Assembly: GCA_947568835.1 (NCBI GenBank)
Contig: OX387603.1
Location: forward strand, 2,767,701 to 2,831,700
DNA: 64,000 nucleotides
From: Protonemura montana
Lineage: Eukaryota; Arthropoda; Insecta; Plecoptera; Nemouridae
Reading direction: 5' to 3'
In this document: positions 11,029 to 23,455 of the stretch, one piece after another
How positions within the stretch are numbered: position 1 is the stretch's first letter
Layout of the letters: each line of letters opens with the position of its first letter
The notes under the pieces: generated by a model
What the model was told of the DNA's origin: nothing
The model's database searches: none
The model's input: only the letters and a program-made list of their open reading frames with translations
Translations under genes and position numbers: made by a program

Positions 11029-12495
11029 GGAATGCAGCCATCAAGTTGAACCAAAGGACACACAAATATCATCGCCATCAACAGGAGATAGAAAAATCCA
11101 CTGTGTAAAAATGGTCTTCTTTTCCTCATTGATTAAATTGACAACTTTCTCTACAGATATTGATTTTTATCTAATTGTATCGTGGATCTTCATTGATACT
11201 CCATTGGGACTTCATTTGGACTCCATTGGGACTCTATTGCTCCCGAAATTAAATCAGTGAACAGAAGCCCCTAACAAAAACATGTTGTAAACTAATCGGG
11301 CAGGTGAAGTTAAACTTCAAACAGCCGTGGAAATAGTCGGAAGGTACCGACAGACATTTCCTCTGCCCTCTCTGTTTGATATCACCAAAATGTCCACTCA
11401 GCAATTCCGTAATTTAGAGAGAAACAGCAAGATTAATGTGATACATAAATAAAATACAACTTAATGGCAGACTCGTTTTTACCTTGTACATTTATATACC
11501 TTCCCTTTGGCCGGTTTACCGAGTGCTGATAAATATATGTGTATGTGGCAGCTAAGAGCATTTCAGCTATTCATAGGGCGCCGACATGGAGCCCGTCTGG
11601 ATAGGGCACCCAACCTGGACTTTCAAATGGACGGTGAGTTCCCTTTTAGGGATTACGATGGCTCGGTCGGTCTCTGTCTGCAAGCCACCAGTGGCGAAAC
11701 GAACAAGAGCATTTTTACAGAGAATATCTCGTGTCCAACTATAGATGCGAACCTGACAGGGAACCGAACCACGATAACTAATGTTGGACTCTCAAAATGG
11801 CGGTCTTAGCTTCAAAGCCTCGCCATGGAAACCTCTATCCAAGTAATTAAAGATCTGTGGGCTAACTAGTCTGGAATATTTGAGGTATACCGACGACGAG
11901 GGTGGTGAAGGAGATGATGATAAACTGTATCAAAAACTCAGTTGGGTTTGTCGTTGTACCTTGATATGCTGATGAATCACCTACGTTGTACCAGAAATAT
12001 TGAAAATAACAACATGCAAGTAGGTTTTTAAGCACGGATATTGAATATATTTTCCGGTACGTCCCCTTTTGGTAGTCTGACCGACTCCTGGTTCTTCTAG
12101 ACCCGGTTCCTATGCGCGACTAAACCGGTTCCTACACTCAACACAAACGGTTCGTACACCCGAAGTGACCGGTTCCTACGCCCGAGAGCGCCACTGCAAC
12201 GCTGGATGGACTACACATATAATTGTAGCGAACGGGTCACTGGCAATTATTAATTGCGATTTAATGAAACGCACAATGCGGTGGCAAACGAATAAAAGAA
12301 CGGCGGTGTCATGAAATTAGCTACAAACTCACAGCCCGAGCAAGCAGGCGGTGGAAGAACGGGAGACAAAGCGCGGGGAAATAACAAAATCCTGTCCCCC
12401 CCCCAAAAACACGGCAATCGAGCAAGCAATCGACCCAAGCAATCGAGAGCGGTGATTATGTTTGCAGTGCTACCAAATTGTCAAAATCACACGGC
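10385..12495. other. Gene-free stretch with poly-C tract
   Basis: It contains 31 consecutive C residues at 10996-11026. Near 12105-12185 there are four spaced copies of a CGGTTCCTAC-like motif. A 100-codon open frame at 11507-11809 has no recognisable domain and is not called as a gene. Confidence 0.5.
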
Positions 12496-12496
12496 A

Positions 12497-12500
12497 ATTG

Positions 12501-12543
<43 letters not shown>

Positions 12544-12700
12544 GGTGTTTATAGCGATGCACCGTTTTGACAAAATGTCAGCTGCATTACTCTAATGGTG
12601 CCGGTGAATTCCGTCGCGCGTTAAGCAACGAAGCGGACAATGAAAGGGTGACCGCTATGCTCTGTTCGGGAGAGGGATCGGAGGGTCAGGTGCTATACAT
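12497..12700. repeat. Rearranged 5S SINE with (TTGA)n tail
   Basis: A (TTGA)n microsatellite (12497-12543) adjoins GGTGTTTATAGCGATGCAC, the 3' end of the SINE in minus orientation. About 70 bp later comes CGTTAAGCAACGAAG, then GGGTGACC and CTGTTCGGGAGAGG in plus orientation. The two SINE ends therefore face opposite ways, as after an internal inversion or a second insertion. Confidence 0.6.
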
Positions 12701-14616
12701 ACTATATGCCATGGAGCTATGATTAAACAGCTACAATCGCTACTTGCGTATATAAACCTATATTTACCACAAAAAGGTGATGAAAATGTGGACCGTCCAT
12801 CGGAAGGAGTTACGTTTAGTTGGTGATCCGACTATGACCCGATAGCTGCGTTGACCACCCTATCTCACACAAAGACACAAAGTTCAGATTGAGCAGGGCA
12901 CGCGGCTTCATCATTGGCCTGTTTCTCACAGACAGAAGCAAATAGAACAATGCCACATAACCAGTTCTACAGAACCAGAACAATTTTTGCCTATACCAAA
13001 CCTATGATATAGCTAGCGACCATCATGCCAGGGACCAACATAGCCCTAATGTGAAACTGTCTGCCAGAAAAATGACCGCCATATTATGAAAATGGAGGAC
13101 GCTTCTAGGTTGAGTCACAGTCGTTTCGAATTTTAAGGAATTTAATATCGTAAATTCTCGCAGATTACTGGCATTTAATACTAATTTACGATCAATAAAT
13201 ATTTTTTAATGCTAACCTCAACGATTGATTTATATATGTATCGATATTTTTAACCGTAATTATCTTCAATTGTTCAAAAAGTGACGGTTGCAAGCGCCAT
13301 CGAGTTACCGGCTCGTTTTCTCAGCAGAAAGTTGAACATCAACGCTGGCTCACTGCCTTCTAACTCAACTCTACCCGTGTACAAGAATTTTGAAACGACA
13401 CCATATTGTATGGGTAATATTAAAAAAGAGCATCGCCCACCGCATGTGAGCTACATTAAAGGTAGCCGTGTACGCAGTGTACACTTGCAACCCAATCGAG
13501 CTTGTAATTTGTGTAGATTGATTGAAAACAGATGAACGGTATAATTCGTGGCGCGATAGGTAAAAATAAAGCGAACACATGGTGCCCGGTCCCTTTGATG
13601 TCGAGCTCGGCCGAACGAGCGCGCGAGCGTCGAGTGTTATTGTTGAACGCATCGGAAGACGTATGGTAAACAAGGCTGTGAGTGGAGGATGGAATTAACC
13701 AGTTTGCAATTGTTGTGCATAACGTTTTGGTGAGCTATCAGTTAGGATGGTCGAACAAACGTAGCGGCGATGATAGACCTGGCTATTGTTTCTGTACAGG
13801 TTTAATGAAAAGTTGAGGGTACAGAGAGCTTTTTACCTACAATTGTTTTTAGACTCATGTCTACTTGATGTAAACTTAGCACTAGTTTTGACAAAAACTA
13901 TTTCAACTGGGTTTTGAATGCTAAGTGAAGAATAACTAAATGTCCTTGCAATTTACCTGGTTTTGATAAATGATTTGGCATTTTGCAATGTTGAAATATC
14001 TGCTTAATGTGCACCTACCCAGTGATATCTTATGACAGTTTTAGGCTAAGATTAAGGTCGTGAAGAAATAATTTTACAATTGGTTACCACGGTGGGTTAT
14101 TTAAAAAATTCCATTACAATTGGTGGCCCAGGGTGGGATTTATGTACCGAGTAATTGGCGCCCCAAAATAGCGAGTGTCGCGTCTCCTCTTCGCCTATTC
14201 GCTTACAACGGGCAGCAATTAAAGCCTATCGACAAGAACGCATTCTGCCAATACTGACTTACCAATCAAATGCGACCGCTGCATTTAGGCAACTCACGTT
14301 TTCACTGAAGAACGTGGTTCTATATTTCTAAATGGCGGATAATTGTTTGAAAAAGTGCGAAAACTCAGATTATAAAATATAACCAAAAGCACAGTTTATT
14401 TTTTTTTTAATAATCCTTGACCAAAAGTCTCTAAGCTTGCACCGCCGTTCAGCCTGCACAACTCGCCAATATTTGAATTGATTTTCACCGTTATTTGCCG
14501 ACGGTTTTTCCGACAACCAGACCTAGCAATGTGTCAGACTGAAACCAGTGACAACAAACAAATAGATCAGACGAAGACAACGCGACGACAAGACCAAGAA
14601 ATATTTCTTAATCCAC
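12701..14616. other. Gene-free stretch with dispersed-repeat fragment
   Basis: No gene is recognised. The segment 13205-13310 shares CTAACCTCAACGATTGAT with the loop of the palindromic element at 34.7 kb (reverse complement), and GCAAGCGCCATCG with 2.19 kb. It is thus a copy or fragment of a dispersed element family. Confidence 0.45.
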
Positions 14617-14617
14617 G

Positions 14618-14647
14618 TATATATATATATGTGTGTGTGTGTGTGTA
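14618..14647. repeat. (TA)n/(TG)n microsatellite
   Basis: Alternating TA passes directly into alternating TG. A simple dinucleotide repeat with no sign of coding function. Confidence 0.9.
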
Positions 14648-17012
14648 CAGATCAGTGGGAGGAAAGAGAAGAAGAGAGCAGAGAAACAATGTAACTGAGT
14701 AAAGAAAGTTTGATAACACGTTCTGAAACCGTGTTTACCTTCTATCGTAGGCAAGAATAGAGAAATGCACGGAGCACTACATTGTTGCCTAGGATCATCA
14801 GTAAGCAAAGATTGACAAACTTGATTTTATGTTAGCAAAAATGTATCTCAGGACCGCTGCGTTGTCCAAGCAACACTGGGTGGGGTTTAAATGAGAGGAA
14901 TACGAATAATGAAGCCGGCTTCTCTAGTTGTTCAACTAGAGAAATGGCCGGTGTCTATTTAGTTCATTAGAAATATAATTTAGTTAAAAAAAAACCCCAA
15001 CCGAAATCCGTCGTGGCTTTCTTCCGTTACCTCTGACAGGATCCGCAAAGAAGAGTGTAACCTTGACACCCTTAATGTTGGGGGTTAAATAGTTATCGTC
15101 ATGGAAACAACCCTTGAAAGACTGAAAACAACGTCTGTGATTGGCTGGTTGTCGTCTACTTCCGGTGATTAAGTTACGCTTGCTTTTTTTTTAATCCAGC
15201 CCGCGAGTATCACAAGCAATTCGTGTTTCAGCTGAAAAACCCCTCGTGATTTCAGACAAATCTTTTGAGAAAGTTAAAATTCTGGAAATCTAGTAAGTTG
15301 AAGACAAAATATTAAACCAGTGGCTAAAAAATTATTTTAAAAAAAAAATCCATTTGCCAAAATGAGCCCATGTAAAGGTACTTCTTAACCAAGTTCATGA
15401 TAGCGAAACAAAGTAAAATGCCGCAAGAATCTTTCCCCTTGAATCTGAGAGGTAAGAGAATACTGAAGTCCTGCTTTACCAGCAACTCGTTGTCAAAGCG
15501 GCAGTTTTAATTCTTCGCCATGGCGGCTTCCAATGCACGTGCAGGGAAATTATTACAAAAATCTGCTAAGATAGGTTCAATTGTGCATGCCTGGACGCAG
15601 CTGTGACTCACCACCATTGCTGTTTACACCTTTTCATGTGAGGAAACAAGATGTGTTGGGTGGCTGTAAGGGTGTGTGGGTAGGGCGGGAGGAGGGGGGA
15701 GCGAATCAACTCAAACTGAAATGATATAACGCTTGGCGTGTGCATCATGGGAGCGTTGAGGTTGAGAGCATCGTGTAGTGTCTGAGTCCGCCGCAAGCGC
15801 TGTTGTTCCCGAGTAAATCTTGGTGCATGGTTCCGCTCGGCTGCTCGACAACTCTGTCTTTGTGAATCTCGCCGATTCACCTCTAAGCACTAATTACTCT
15901 GCAACGCGAAAGACAACTCATTAGGAGAGGAGTTTCTCGAGATGGGAGGCGAGTCGGAGGGAGAGACTGACGAGCAAACGCATTGTTTCCCTCAAAAAGA
16001 CTGTCTTATGTACAACAAGATTTGAGATTGCCTGTAGCAAGTTTAGTGATGGGAGAAGAGAGGAAAATGTGAAGAGTTTTAGCCGGCAAAGCGACGTCGA
16101 CGGGTAGGAGAATGACTAAGAAAGTGTGGAAAAGCTCTTGAAAGTGGTGTTTCAAAAGTGGGCTTAAAGGTTTGGGAAGTTGGTATTCGCTTTCATTTTA
16201 TTGTTCCCGAGAATACGATGGCAGGGAACATTGCGCATGAATCTCGTGTTTATTCTAAAAACACAAGTCTGTGTGGAATTGACAACGTAATTTAATCCAT
16301 ACCAAAGTTTTCCGATACGAATCTGATGTGTCACCCGTCCGGCGGCTGATAGGGCGTTGTGTTGCTTAACCTTGGTGGCCTCGCTCGAACTTTGCCTCCG
16401 GTATATGAGCAAGTAATAAGACCTGATGTCAAAACAACTTGGTGCAGAGGGTCAAAAAATACCTAAGCATAGAGAAGCGATCATTTCGTTTTGCACCCCA
16501 CTGATAATTGTCAGCTTTTATAGCTGAAACTCAAGCGAGTAAAGAAAAAAAAATCGAAATTCATAAAAGGGATTAATTTGGATCAAACCAGATTGATCGT
16601 TAATGTAAGCGTAGAAAAAATAATCGTTGGTTAAAGTGTGTCATAAGGCAGGGCTTGACGGACAGTTCCTGTCGAAAGAAACCCGAATCCGAACCCAAAT
16701 CAGTATATAGGACTTACGTTCTATTGCCTAGGATTGTAATGACGGAAATGACATTTCGTCGTTACCCCCCTCCCCATACACCAAACTCTCAACAAACTCA
16801 CATCGGTATTCCTAACAGACTGTTAGCACATAACACAGGATACTCGGTGACGGAGAAGACAAGTCTAATTGGTGATTAGTCGAATCTGTCACCCTCTAAA
16901 ACCATTCACTGTGATGGGCCACGGGCGTCTCGAAAACCGCTATCCCTTGTTAACATTTCAATGGGTCGTCGATATTCCATGAGTTTTAAGTATATCGGAA
17001 GTTAAATTGTAT
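14648..17012. other. Gene-free stretch
   Basis: No gene is recognised. A decayed 5S-SINE head on the minus strand lies at about 16330-16382 (GTCACCCGTCC ... GTTGCTTAACC on the plus strand). Confidence 0.4.
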
Positions 17013-17216
17013 CCGTTGGTGTTGATAAATAATTTATAATCCACAAGTAATGACTGGGCGCTGTAATAGAAATTCTATTCATGAACCCCGCAGTGTTATT
17101 TAGGGTTTTTGGGTAAATGTGATCCTCTGGAGGTAGTACGGTCAGTGTCAGATCAGAACCGTCACAAACATTGTGTGTAAGAACTTCTAGTGCCAGTGCA
17201 ACAAATGTATTCAATA
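17013..17216 (+). repeat. Left copy of direct repeat flanking the SINA-like gene
   Basis: About 200 bp starting CCGTTGGTGTTGAT is repeated in the same orientation at 18958-19150. Shared blocks include GTTGGTGTTGAT, TATTCATGAACCCCG, GTACGGTCAG and GTGTAAGAA. The copies are diverged but collinear, with small indels. Confidence 0.75.
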
Positions 17217-17792
17217 TTTGAAACTCAATCACTCGAACGCTGTGTACCATGGCGATAAGGTAAACTTGGAAAACGTAATTCAAACAAATTTCTACCACTA
17301 TTGCTATCACGCTACAATGGAATTTGTTTTCAGCAACAAACAAATTATTGGTTTGCAGCAACAAGAACCAAAACTTGCTTCAAATGTCCATAGAAACTAA
17401 TTCCGTGACACGGCTTGAGTCAGAATGACAGCAAACCACTCTTAAAACAGTCGGCCCGTTGCAAGCCAGCAGATCCTCCGACTGAATTGAGTTACAAGAA
17501 CGTCGTACAAGAGCATAGCGACAATCCGAGGACACCGAAATAAAGACCAGCGCTGAATAGGCCACGCGTATTACCTTCAGGTACCCCAATATTTCCCAGG
17601 TAGTCCAATTCTAGGCGTTCTTCACAGAATGGCACCAAACAAGAAGCGAAGTTTTTCACAAGCACGCTGGTAATGAAACACACGGACAACTCACTACGTT
17701 ATCAAAAGTAATTGCTTATTTTCTAGTACAGTAAAACTGGTGGTACGTGAGTCAAAAGTGGGCTAACTCTGCCCCAAGGGCATTTCGTTTCC

Positions 17793-18767
17793 ATGAGCTA
17801 TGGCAATGTTTATAAACGAATGTGTAGCTTCTTTAAGATAAAACTCAAAAAAATTACAGAAAAAAACTTCTGTCAACAGCATAAACAAGAGAAGAATCCA
17901 ATGGAGCTGCAAGATCGTATACTGGCACAACTGCTGTGCCCCGTATGCTTAGAACACTGCTCGCCTCCAATCGTCCAGTGCTTCAAAGGCCACATCATCT
18001 GCTCCGTCTGTCGTCCACATATGTCACGATGCCCCGTTTGTAAATGCAAGATCTCGAACGTCCGCAACCTGGTAGCCGAGCAATTGTCAGCGCAGGTACT
18101 GTACCCATGCAAGAACAGCGGGGACGGCTGCAAAGGGATGGTCTTGCAAAGCGCGATGGATCAACACGTTCAAGTGTGTACGTTCACGGCTCGCTGCCAG
18201 ATCAAGATGCAATCGAAGACGAATCCTGACTGGTTCGTCCCTTGCTCGTGGTACGGAACGAGCACAGAACTGCGGGAACACGTGAAGAAGAGCCACGAGA
18301 AATTCAATTTCAAAATCGGACCGAAAGTGGTTCACGCGTATCCTCTGACACGGAAAGTCAGCGCTAAACTGATCTTGTTTCATCATCGGTTGTTCTGGTC
18401 GATCTTGAATTACGATTTTAAAGAGAGGACGATGAAAGGTCTGGTTTACTGCCTGGCACCGAAAGAAGTCGCTGCACTTTATGAGTTCGAGTATTCGGTG
18501 ACGTGCCAGGAGCAGCCGAGTCTAAGTCGTGGTCACGTCTTGAGCACGATGGAACTGCCAATGAATCTGAAGGACTACGCAGCTCTGCACGGCGTTGTGG
18601 TCTTCCAGGGGCAAGAGACTTTGAGGAAAGTAATTTCAAAAGGAGTTATCACTTGCTGGCTAACTCTCAGTCTGAAAAATTCAAATACTTCTTGCCAGTT
18701 GGCGAAGACTGTCGAACTTTTTCCGACGAGTCAGGAGGATGTACTTCCAAAAATGTTCTGTCCCTAA
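17793..18767 (+). CDS. SINA/SIAH-family RING E3 ubiquitin ligase, intronless
   Basis: A single open frame of 324 codons encodes a seven-in-absentia-type protein. The C3HC4 RING is complete: C49, C52, C63, H67, C70, C73, C80 and C83, starting CPVCLEHCSPPIVQC. It is followed by both SIAH-type zinc fingers (C106, C113, H125, C129; then C135, C151, H163, H168). The remaining ~150 residues occupy the substrate-binding-domain position but are highly diverged from animal SIAH1/2. The family catalyses ubiquitin transfer with an E2 partner and marks substrates for proteasomal degradation. Human SIAH proteins are about 280-325 residues, so length fits. Translation could begin at 17793 or at the internal Met of MELQDRI (17901, 288 residues), which matches the usual family start better. 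No canonical AATAAA follows; a run of ten A lies about 50 nt after the stop. Intronless form plus the A run raises the possibility of an old retrocopy. Confidence 0.85.
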   Translation: MSYGNVYKRMCSFFKIKLKKITEKNFCQQHKQEKNPMELQDRILAQLLCPVCLEHCSPPIVQCFKGHIICSVCRPHMSRCPVCKCKISNVRNLVAEQLSAQVLYPCKNSGDGCKGMVLQSAMDQHVQVCTFTARCQIKMQSKTNPDWFVPCSWYGTSTELREHVKKSHEKFNFKIGPKVVHAYPLTRKVSAKLILFHHRLFWSILNYDFKERTMKGLVYCLAPKEVAALYEFEYSVTCQEQPSLSRGHVLSTMELPMNLKDYAALHGVVVFQGQETLRKVISKGVITCWLTLSLKNSNTSCQLAKTVELFPTSQEDVLPKMFCP

Positions 18768-18957
18768 AATCGGTTACCAAGGTTTTCTTAGATTTTTTAA
18801 TTATTTAAGATTCCATAAAAAAAAAATGGTGTGGTGCTACATTCAGGTGCATTTTCGTTTGGGTCATAAAATTTGCGTTTGATTTACTTTGCTTTGTTTG
18901 TCGAGTTGCAAAACCTACAGTGCAATGTAGTTACTGTAGGTGGCCAAAAATTGGTGC

Positions 18958-19150
18958 CCGTTGGTGTTGATGAATAATTTACAATCCACAATGGATGACC
19001 GCGCGCTGTAATGGAAATTATATTCATGAACCCCGAAGCGTTATTTGGGGCTTTTAAGAATAACGCAATTCCCCGGAAGTACGGTCAGAACCGAGTGAAA
19101 CTTTACGTGTAAGAATTGCTAGTGCCACTAAAACCAAATTCATATACCTA
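18958..19150 (+). repeat. Right copy of direct repeat flanking the SINA-like gene
   Basis: This is the partner of 17013-17216, offset by 1.945 kb. It begins CCGTTGGTGTTGATGAATAA and keeps TATTCATGAACCCCG and GTACGGTCAG. It may be the upstream region of a lost tandem gene copy, or an end repeat of a mobile segment. Confidence 0.75.
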
Positions 19151-19204
19151 CACTCTTTAATGACAGATCATTTCAAAATTGATATTTCACGGGACGTGTA
19201 CTCG

Positions 19205-19515
19205 GTTTTAGTGAGATCACCGAAGTTAATCAACACTGCACTGGGTCAGGTGTTTATATGGGTGACCGTCATACACATGACCCTCTTAGGGAGAGAGGTT
19301 GGAGGATGAAAGTTAATAAAACTTCATTCGCCTTGCTTATCAACCTCTCGACAGCATGGATTTGTAGAGAGATTTGTGTTTGGGTTGTAATGTCCATTGG
19401 AAGGCAATCTTTAAAGGCCCCATCGGTACTCTTCGACTAGAGTAGGCTACGTGCCGGCACCAGGTTTTTCATTCCCATTTAAAGCTTTGCTAGGTTCATC
19501 ATCATCCTCATCATC
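19205..19515 (+). repeat. 5S-headed SINE, plus strand, diverged
   Basis: The plus-strand order is GATCACCGAAGTTAATCAAC (5S-like), ATGGGTGACC, AGAGAGGTTGGAGG, CTTATCAACCTCTCGACAGC (body), AGTAGGCTACGTGCCGGCAC and then a TCATCATCATCC segment. It contains one head unit only. It is more diverged than the minus-strand copies, with a damaged body at 19360-19430. Confidence 0.78.
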
Positions 19516-21200
19516 ACCCGCTTATTTACAGACATTAGAGCAGTGCCACAGGACAAATCAAAGAATTCAAACACATGGCGCATATAATGCGGGCCAAATG
19601 ACAGCAGACGATTTCGGCGAGACAATTAAAATGAACTAGAAACCGCTCGCTGGGAAGCTGCCATCCTAATTTCACCCCCCATTCCCCTTCACACACAAAA
19701 AAAAATCCAGACAGACCCGTTCCGGGATTGCAGGCCTCGCCGAAATCTGTCATTCACTGTCGGCATCCCCCAGGGAGCCCTAATTTAAAAATAAAACTAA
19801 TTACACTTTTTTTTTTTTGTTTCCCCGCCGCAATTAGCCGGCGATACACCCAATAAATCGCTACCAATTATCATTGGTCCGAATTCTTTCAGTTGTTTCC
19901 AAATATTTCCCATGTCGGCGACGCTTGCACGTCCGCGGCCAGAAATTACACGAATCGCGGCGCACGTCAATTGTTCCACATCGATAACCGTCAAAACCAA
20001 ACACCAAAAAACGATCAATTAAATTAGCGAAAAAAAAACATGACAATCGCTCAAAAAAACAAAAAAAAAAACAACAGCCCGTCGTGATTTGGAATATCAA
20101 TGAGCGCAAATTCCACCGGTTTCTAGTCGTCGTTTTAAACAGTGGACCGTGATGACAAAGTCCCACGAGACCGGGGAAGCCCGGTGCTGCCAACATGATA
20201 TTAATATCGTATTTTCCTGAACCCCCCCCCCCCTCCCCCCCCCCCCCCCTCTTGCGAGGGAGCCGTGGAGGGCACGTTGTACAGTGCACCAATCTCAAGG
20301 GAGCTGAAAACGTTGAATATTTGATGGTTGGTATTACGTTTCCCGATGTTAAGACCCGTGTTTATGTCCGGAGAGTTGGTAGTCGTGTGTGGGCTGAGGT
20401 AAAACGAGGGAGTGGGTGGGCGACGGACGTGGGGTTTTTGGCCAAGTTGGGTAGGGTTGGCAACAGATTATAGCGAGTAGAGGTAGAGCTTGTGCCTGTG
20501 AGGACCCTTCTTGGTAAGGGGTGGAAGGCGCTGAGGTAACGCCCAATGACAGGTTATTGGTACCTACATGTGTGACTACGACATGAGGGCCATCGCTTAC
20601 ATAATTTCATTAAAATGTGGTTTTAATCGACCAAACTCTCAAGCGTGTGGCATCACACGTGGCTACAGTACAATTATCACTAAGACTAATTGTATTTGCC
20701 ACTAAGCAATCCAACTTCTGTACTTCCTCAGTACTTTCCTCGGTTGTTAAATGTCTAGCTTTGGCGGCATCTAGTTTTACACTTTGAAAACTTGCTATCA
20801 AAATGCGTACATTATTGATATGTTTCTCATTTGCCACCCCATCAAACGAAGTGTGCAATGTAGGTACTTTTAATCAATAAAATTACTTAACTGCAGTCAT
20901 TAGGTTGCCGATTCTGCTTCAAGGGAAAAAATAAAACAGCAAACGATCTCCGAAAATGTCGACCGAAAAATCCATTTCCGGCCGGCGTTGCGTCCGGAAA
21001 ACACGAAAACAAAATGGGCACAAAGCCGCGTCATCGGCGACCGGAAATGACGTGGGCGAAACAAATGACAATCAACAGTGATTTCCAATCAAAATGCTTG
21101 CGCATATTTTAGCTGATTGGACGGACGCTGTCCTAATGGCATGGAGCTAGCGTGGACAGTTGGCTTCGAGGACGAAGTCAAAGAAGAAGCCTTAATAAAG
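19516..21200. other. Gene-free stretch with poly-C tract
   Basis: It contains an interrupted poly-C run at 20222-20249 (12 C, T, 15 C). Open frames around 20195-20550 on both strands are GC-skew shadows of this tract, with no recognisable domain. No gene is called. Confidence 0.45.
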
Positions 21201-22098
21201 CACTGGCTTGGAAACCAGCCCACGGTATGCGCTATCCACGCAAGTGTGTACATACCAGTGAGGTACACAGGTAGAATAGGGGAGATCGAAGACCCCACTG
21301 GCTTGGAAACCAGCCCACGGTATGCGCTATCCACGCAAGTGTGTACATACCAGTGAGTTACACAGGTAGAATAGGGGAGATCGAAGACCCCACTGGCTTG
21401 GAAACCAGTCCACAGGATGCGCTATCCACGCAAGGGTGTACAGACCAGTGGGTTACACAGGTAGAATAGGGGAGATCGAAGACCCCACTGGCTTGGAAAC
21501 CAGTCCACGGGATGCGCTATCCACGCAAGGGTGTACAGACCAGTGGGTTACACAGGTAGAATAGGGGAGATCGAAGACCCCACTGGCTTGGAAACCAGTC
21601 CACGGGATGCGCTATCCACGCAAGTGTGTACAGACCAGTGGGTTACATAGGTAGAATAGGGGAGATCGAAGACCCCACTGGCTTGGAAACCAGACCACGG
21701 GATGCGCTATCCACACAAGTGTGTACAGACCAGTGGGTTACACAGGTAGAATAGGGGAGATCGAAGACCCCACTGGCTTGGAAACCAGACCACGGGATGC
21801 GCTATCCACACAAGTGTGTACAGACCAGTGGGTTACACAGGTAGAATAGGGAAGATCGAAGACCCCACTGACTTGGAAACCAGATCACGGGATGCGCTAT
21901 CCACGCAAGTGTGTACAGACCAGTGGGTTACACAGGTAGAATAGGGGAGATCGAAGGCCCCACTGGCTTGGAAACCAGACCACGGGATGCGCTATCCACA
22001 CAAGTGTGTACAGACCAGTGGGTTACACAGGTAGAATAGGGGAGATCGAAGGCCCCACTGGCTTGGAAACCAGTCCACGGGATGCGCTATCCACGGAA
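21201..22098 (+). repeat. 95-bp tandem array (about 9.4 copies, no indels)
   Basis: Unit starts (CACTGGCTTGGAAACCAG) fall at 21201, 21296, 21391, 21486, 21581, 21676, 21771, 21866, 21961 and 22056, an exact 95-bp spacing. Each unit can form two short hairpins: ACTGG/CCAGT around an 8-nt loop, and GTGTA/TACAC. The period is not a multiple of three, so it is not a coding repeat. The family is unknown. Confidence 0.95.
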
Positions 22099-23194
22099 GC
22101 ACACGAATCGGGGATCTTCGGGGGAAAAAAGAATAAATTAAAATAGTCTAAAGTTTCGCCGGCGAGGAAAATTTATGCGCGAAATATTATTGCCGCCATC
22201 GAATCGTTAATTTCCTGACTTCATTCCGACAAGTCTTTTTCAATTTTTCCGTTAATTTTCACCGAAACTTTAATAATTTCGAAGGGAAAAAAAAACACGA
22301 GAACCGAGACGAGTTTCGAAAAAGTTTTTTTTTTTTCAATCTTTTCGCTTTATTTTTCTTTTAATTGGCGCCGCGAAGCACAGATGTCATTTGCGTGGAA
22401 TTAAAATTTACGTCGCTTTTCGCTCCCGTTTTTTTTTTGTTTTTGTATCACATAATCTTAAACCGAGGAGCTTCGCTAGTTCGCAATGTGTACCGACGCC
22501 GACTGGGACAAGATTATTACGACGCACCAGTCCATCAAAATGTCATCAACTTAGGTTTAAATGCACAATAACTTGTTTGCTCCTTCAGTCAATTTGCCTA
22601 ACAAATAGGCAAACGGAAATGCGCAAACTGAACGCAGAAAAATTCAAATCAATTCTGCGGTTCCGTGCCAGTGCAATCCGTGGGCTCAGCATAAAACAGC
22701 CGATAAGCTCATCTTTCAGCACGAAAGAAAAATTCGAATCCCAAAGTTAAGTTCTCCTAACCTTGAGCCACAAAATGTCCCCCCAAATATCATCCATCTT
22801 GAACACCCCTGACAAGGTTTCTCCAGACAAGCTTTGGACGGCCAGGTCGTAGTACCTCTTTACCCCGCAATACACCGCTTCCATCCACCGACTAACTTTA
22901 AACAAATACACACGAGCACATTTCTCTCAAACCAAATTACCTTGCACTGTACCAACGAATGTCTTTTGTTATTCTTTAATTTTGCTCCATGTTAATTATA
23001 TGAGCCCGAGAGAGAGAGAGAGGGGAGAGGGGGGGAGAGAGAAGCAGACGCAATGTTCCCTTTATTCTGTGAAATTGAAAGATTAGCAGAACATAGCAGA
23101 AACCGTGCCCTGATGCTCTGATGTTTGCACCGTTGACACACAGTTCGCTCGGTGGAAGAGTGGCGGTCTTTGACTGCTACGGGAGGTAGCTAGG
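22099..23194. other. Gene-free AT-rich stretch with (GA)n
   Basis: No gene is recognised. A GA-rich microsatellite lies at 23008-23043. Confidence 0.5.
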
Positions 23195-23455
23195 TGTGAT
23201 CCTGATCTCAAATAACCTGCGTTGAGGTTTGAAGCTTTGAAGCTACGGCAGCCATATTGAGGGACTTTGAGTTCTCTCAAAGAGTCTGTGCTATGTAAGT
23301 GTTTTACATCAGTAGTTTCTGTGGATTTCGTTGATTTTAACCACTTAAATGGTCAAAATTGATTGAAAACGCTTGTCAAAATAAAACCATGACCGCCTTG
23401 TGATTAGCGACCTCTACCTGTTGCCAACAATGGCATGCTGGACTTCAATTTTTCA
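23195..23455 (+). repeat. Dispersed repeat, copy 1 (related to 31.43-31.71 kb)
   Basis: Collinear blocks shared with 31432-31712 include CTCAAATAACCTGC / CTCAAATTATCTGC, TTTGAGTTCTCTCAA, and a closing CAACAATGG ... CTGACTTCAATTTT-like stretch. The first block is also the core of the 41-bp minisatellite. The element is unclassified and non-coding. Confidence 0.6.
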
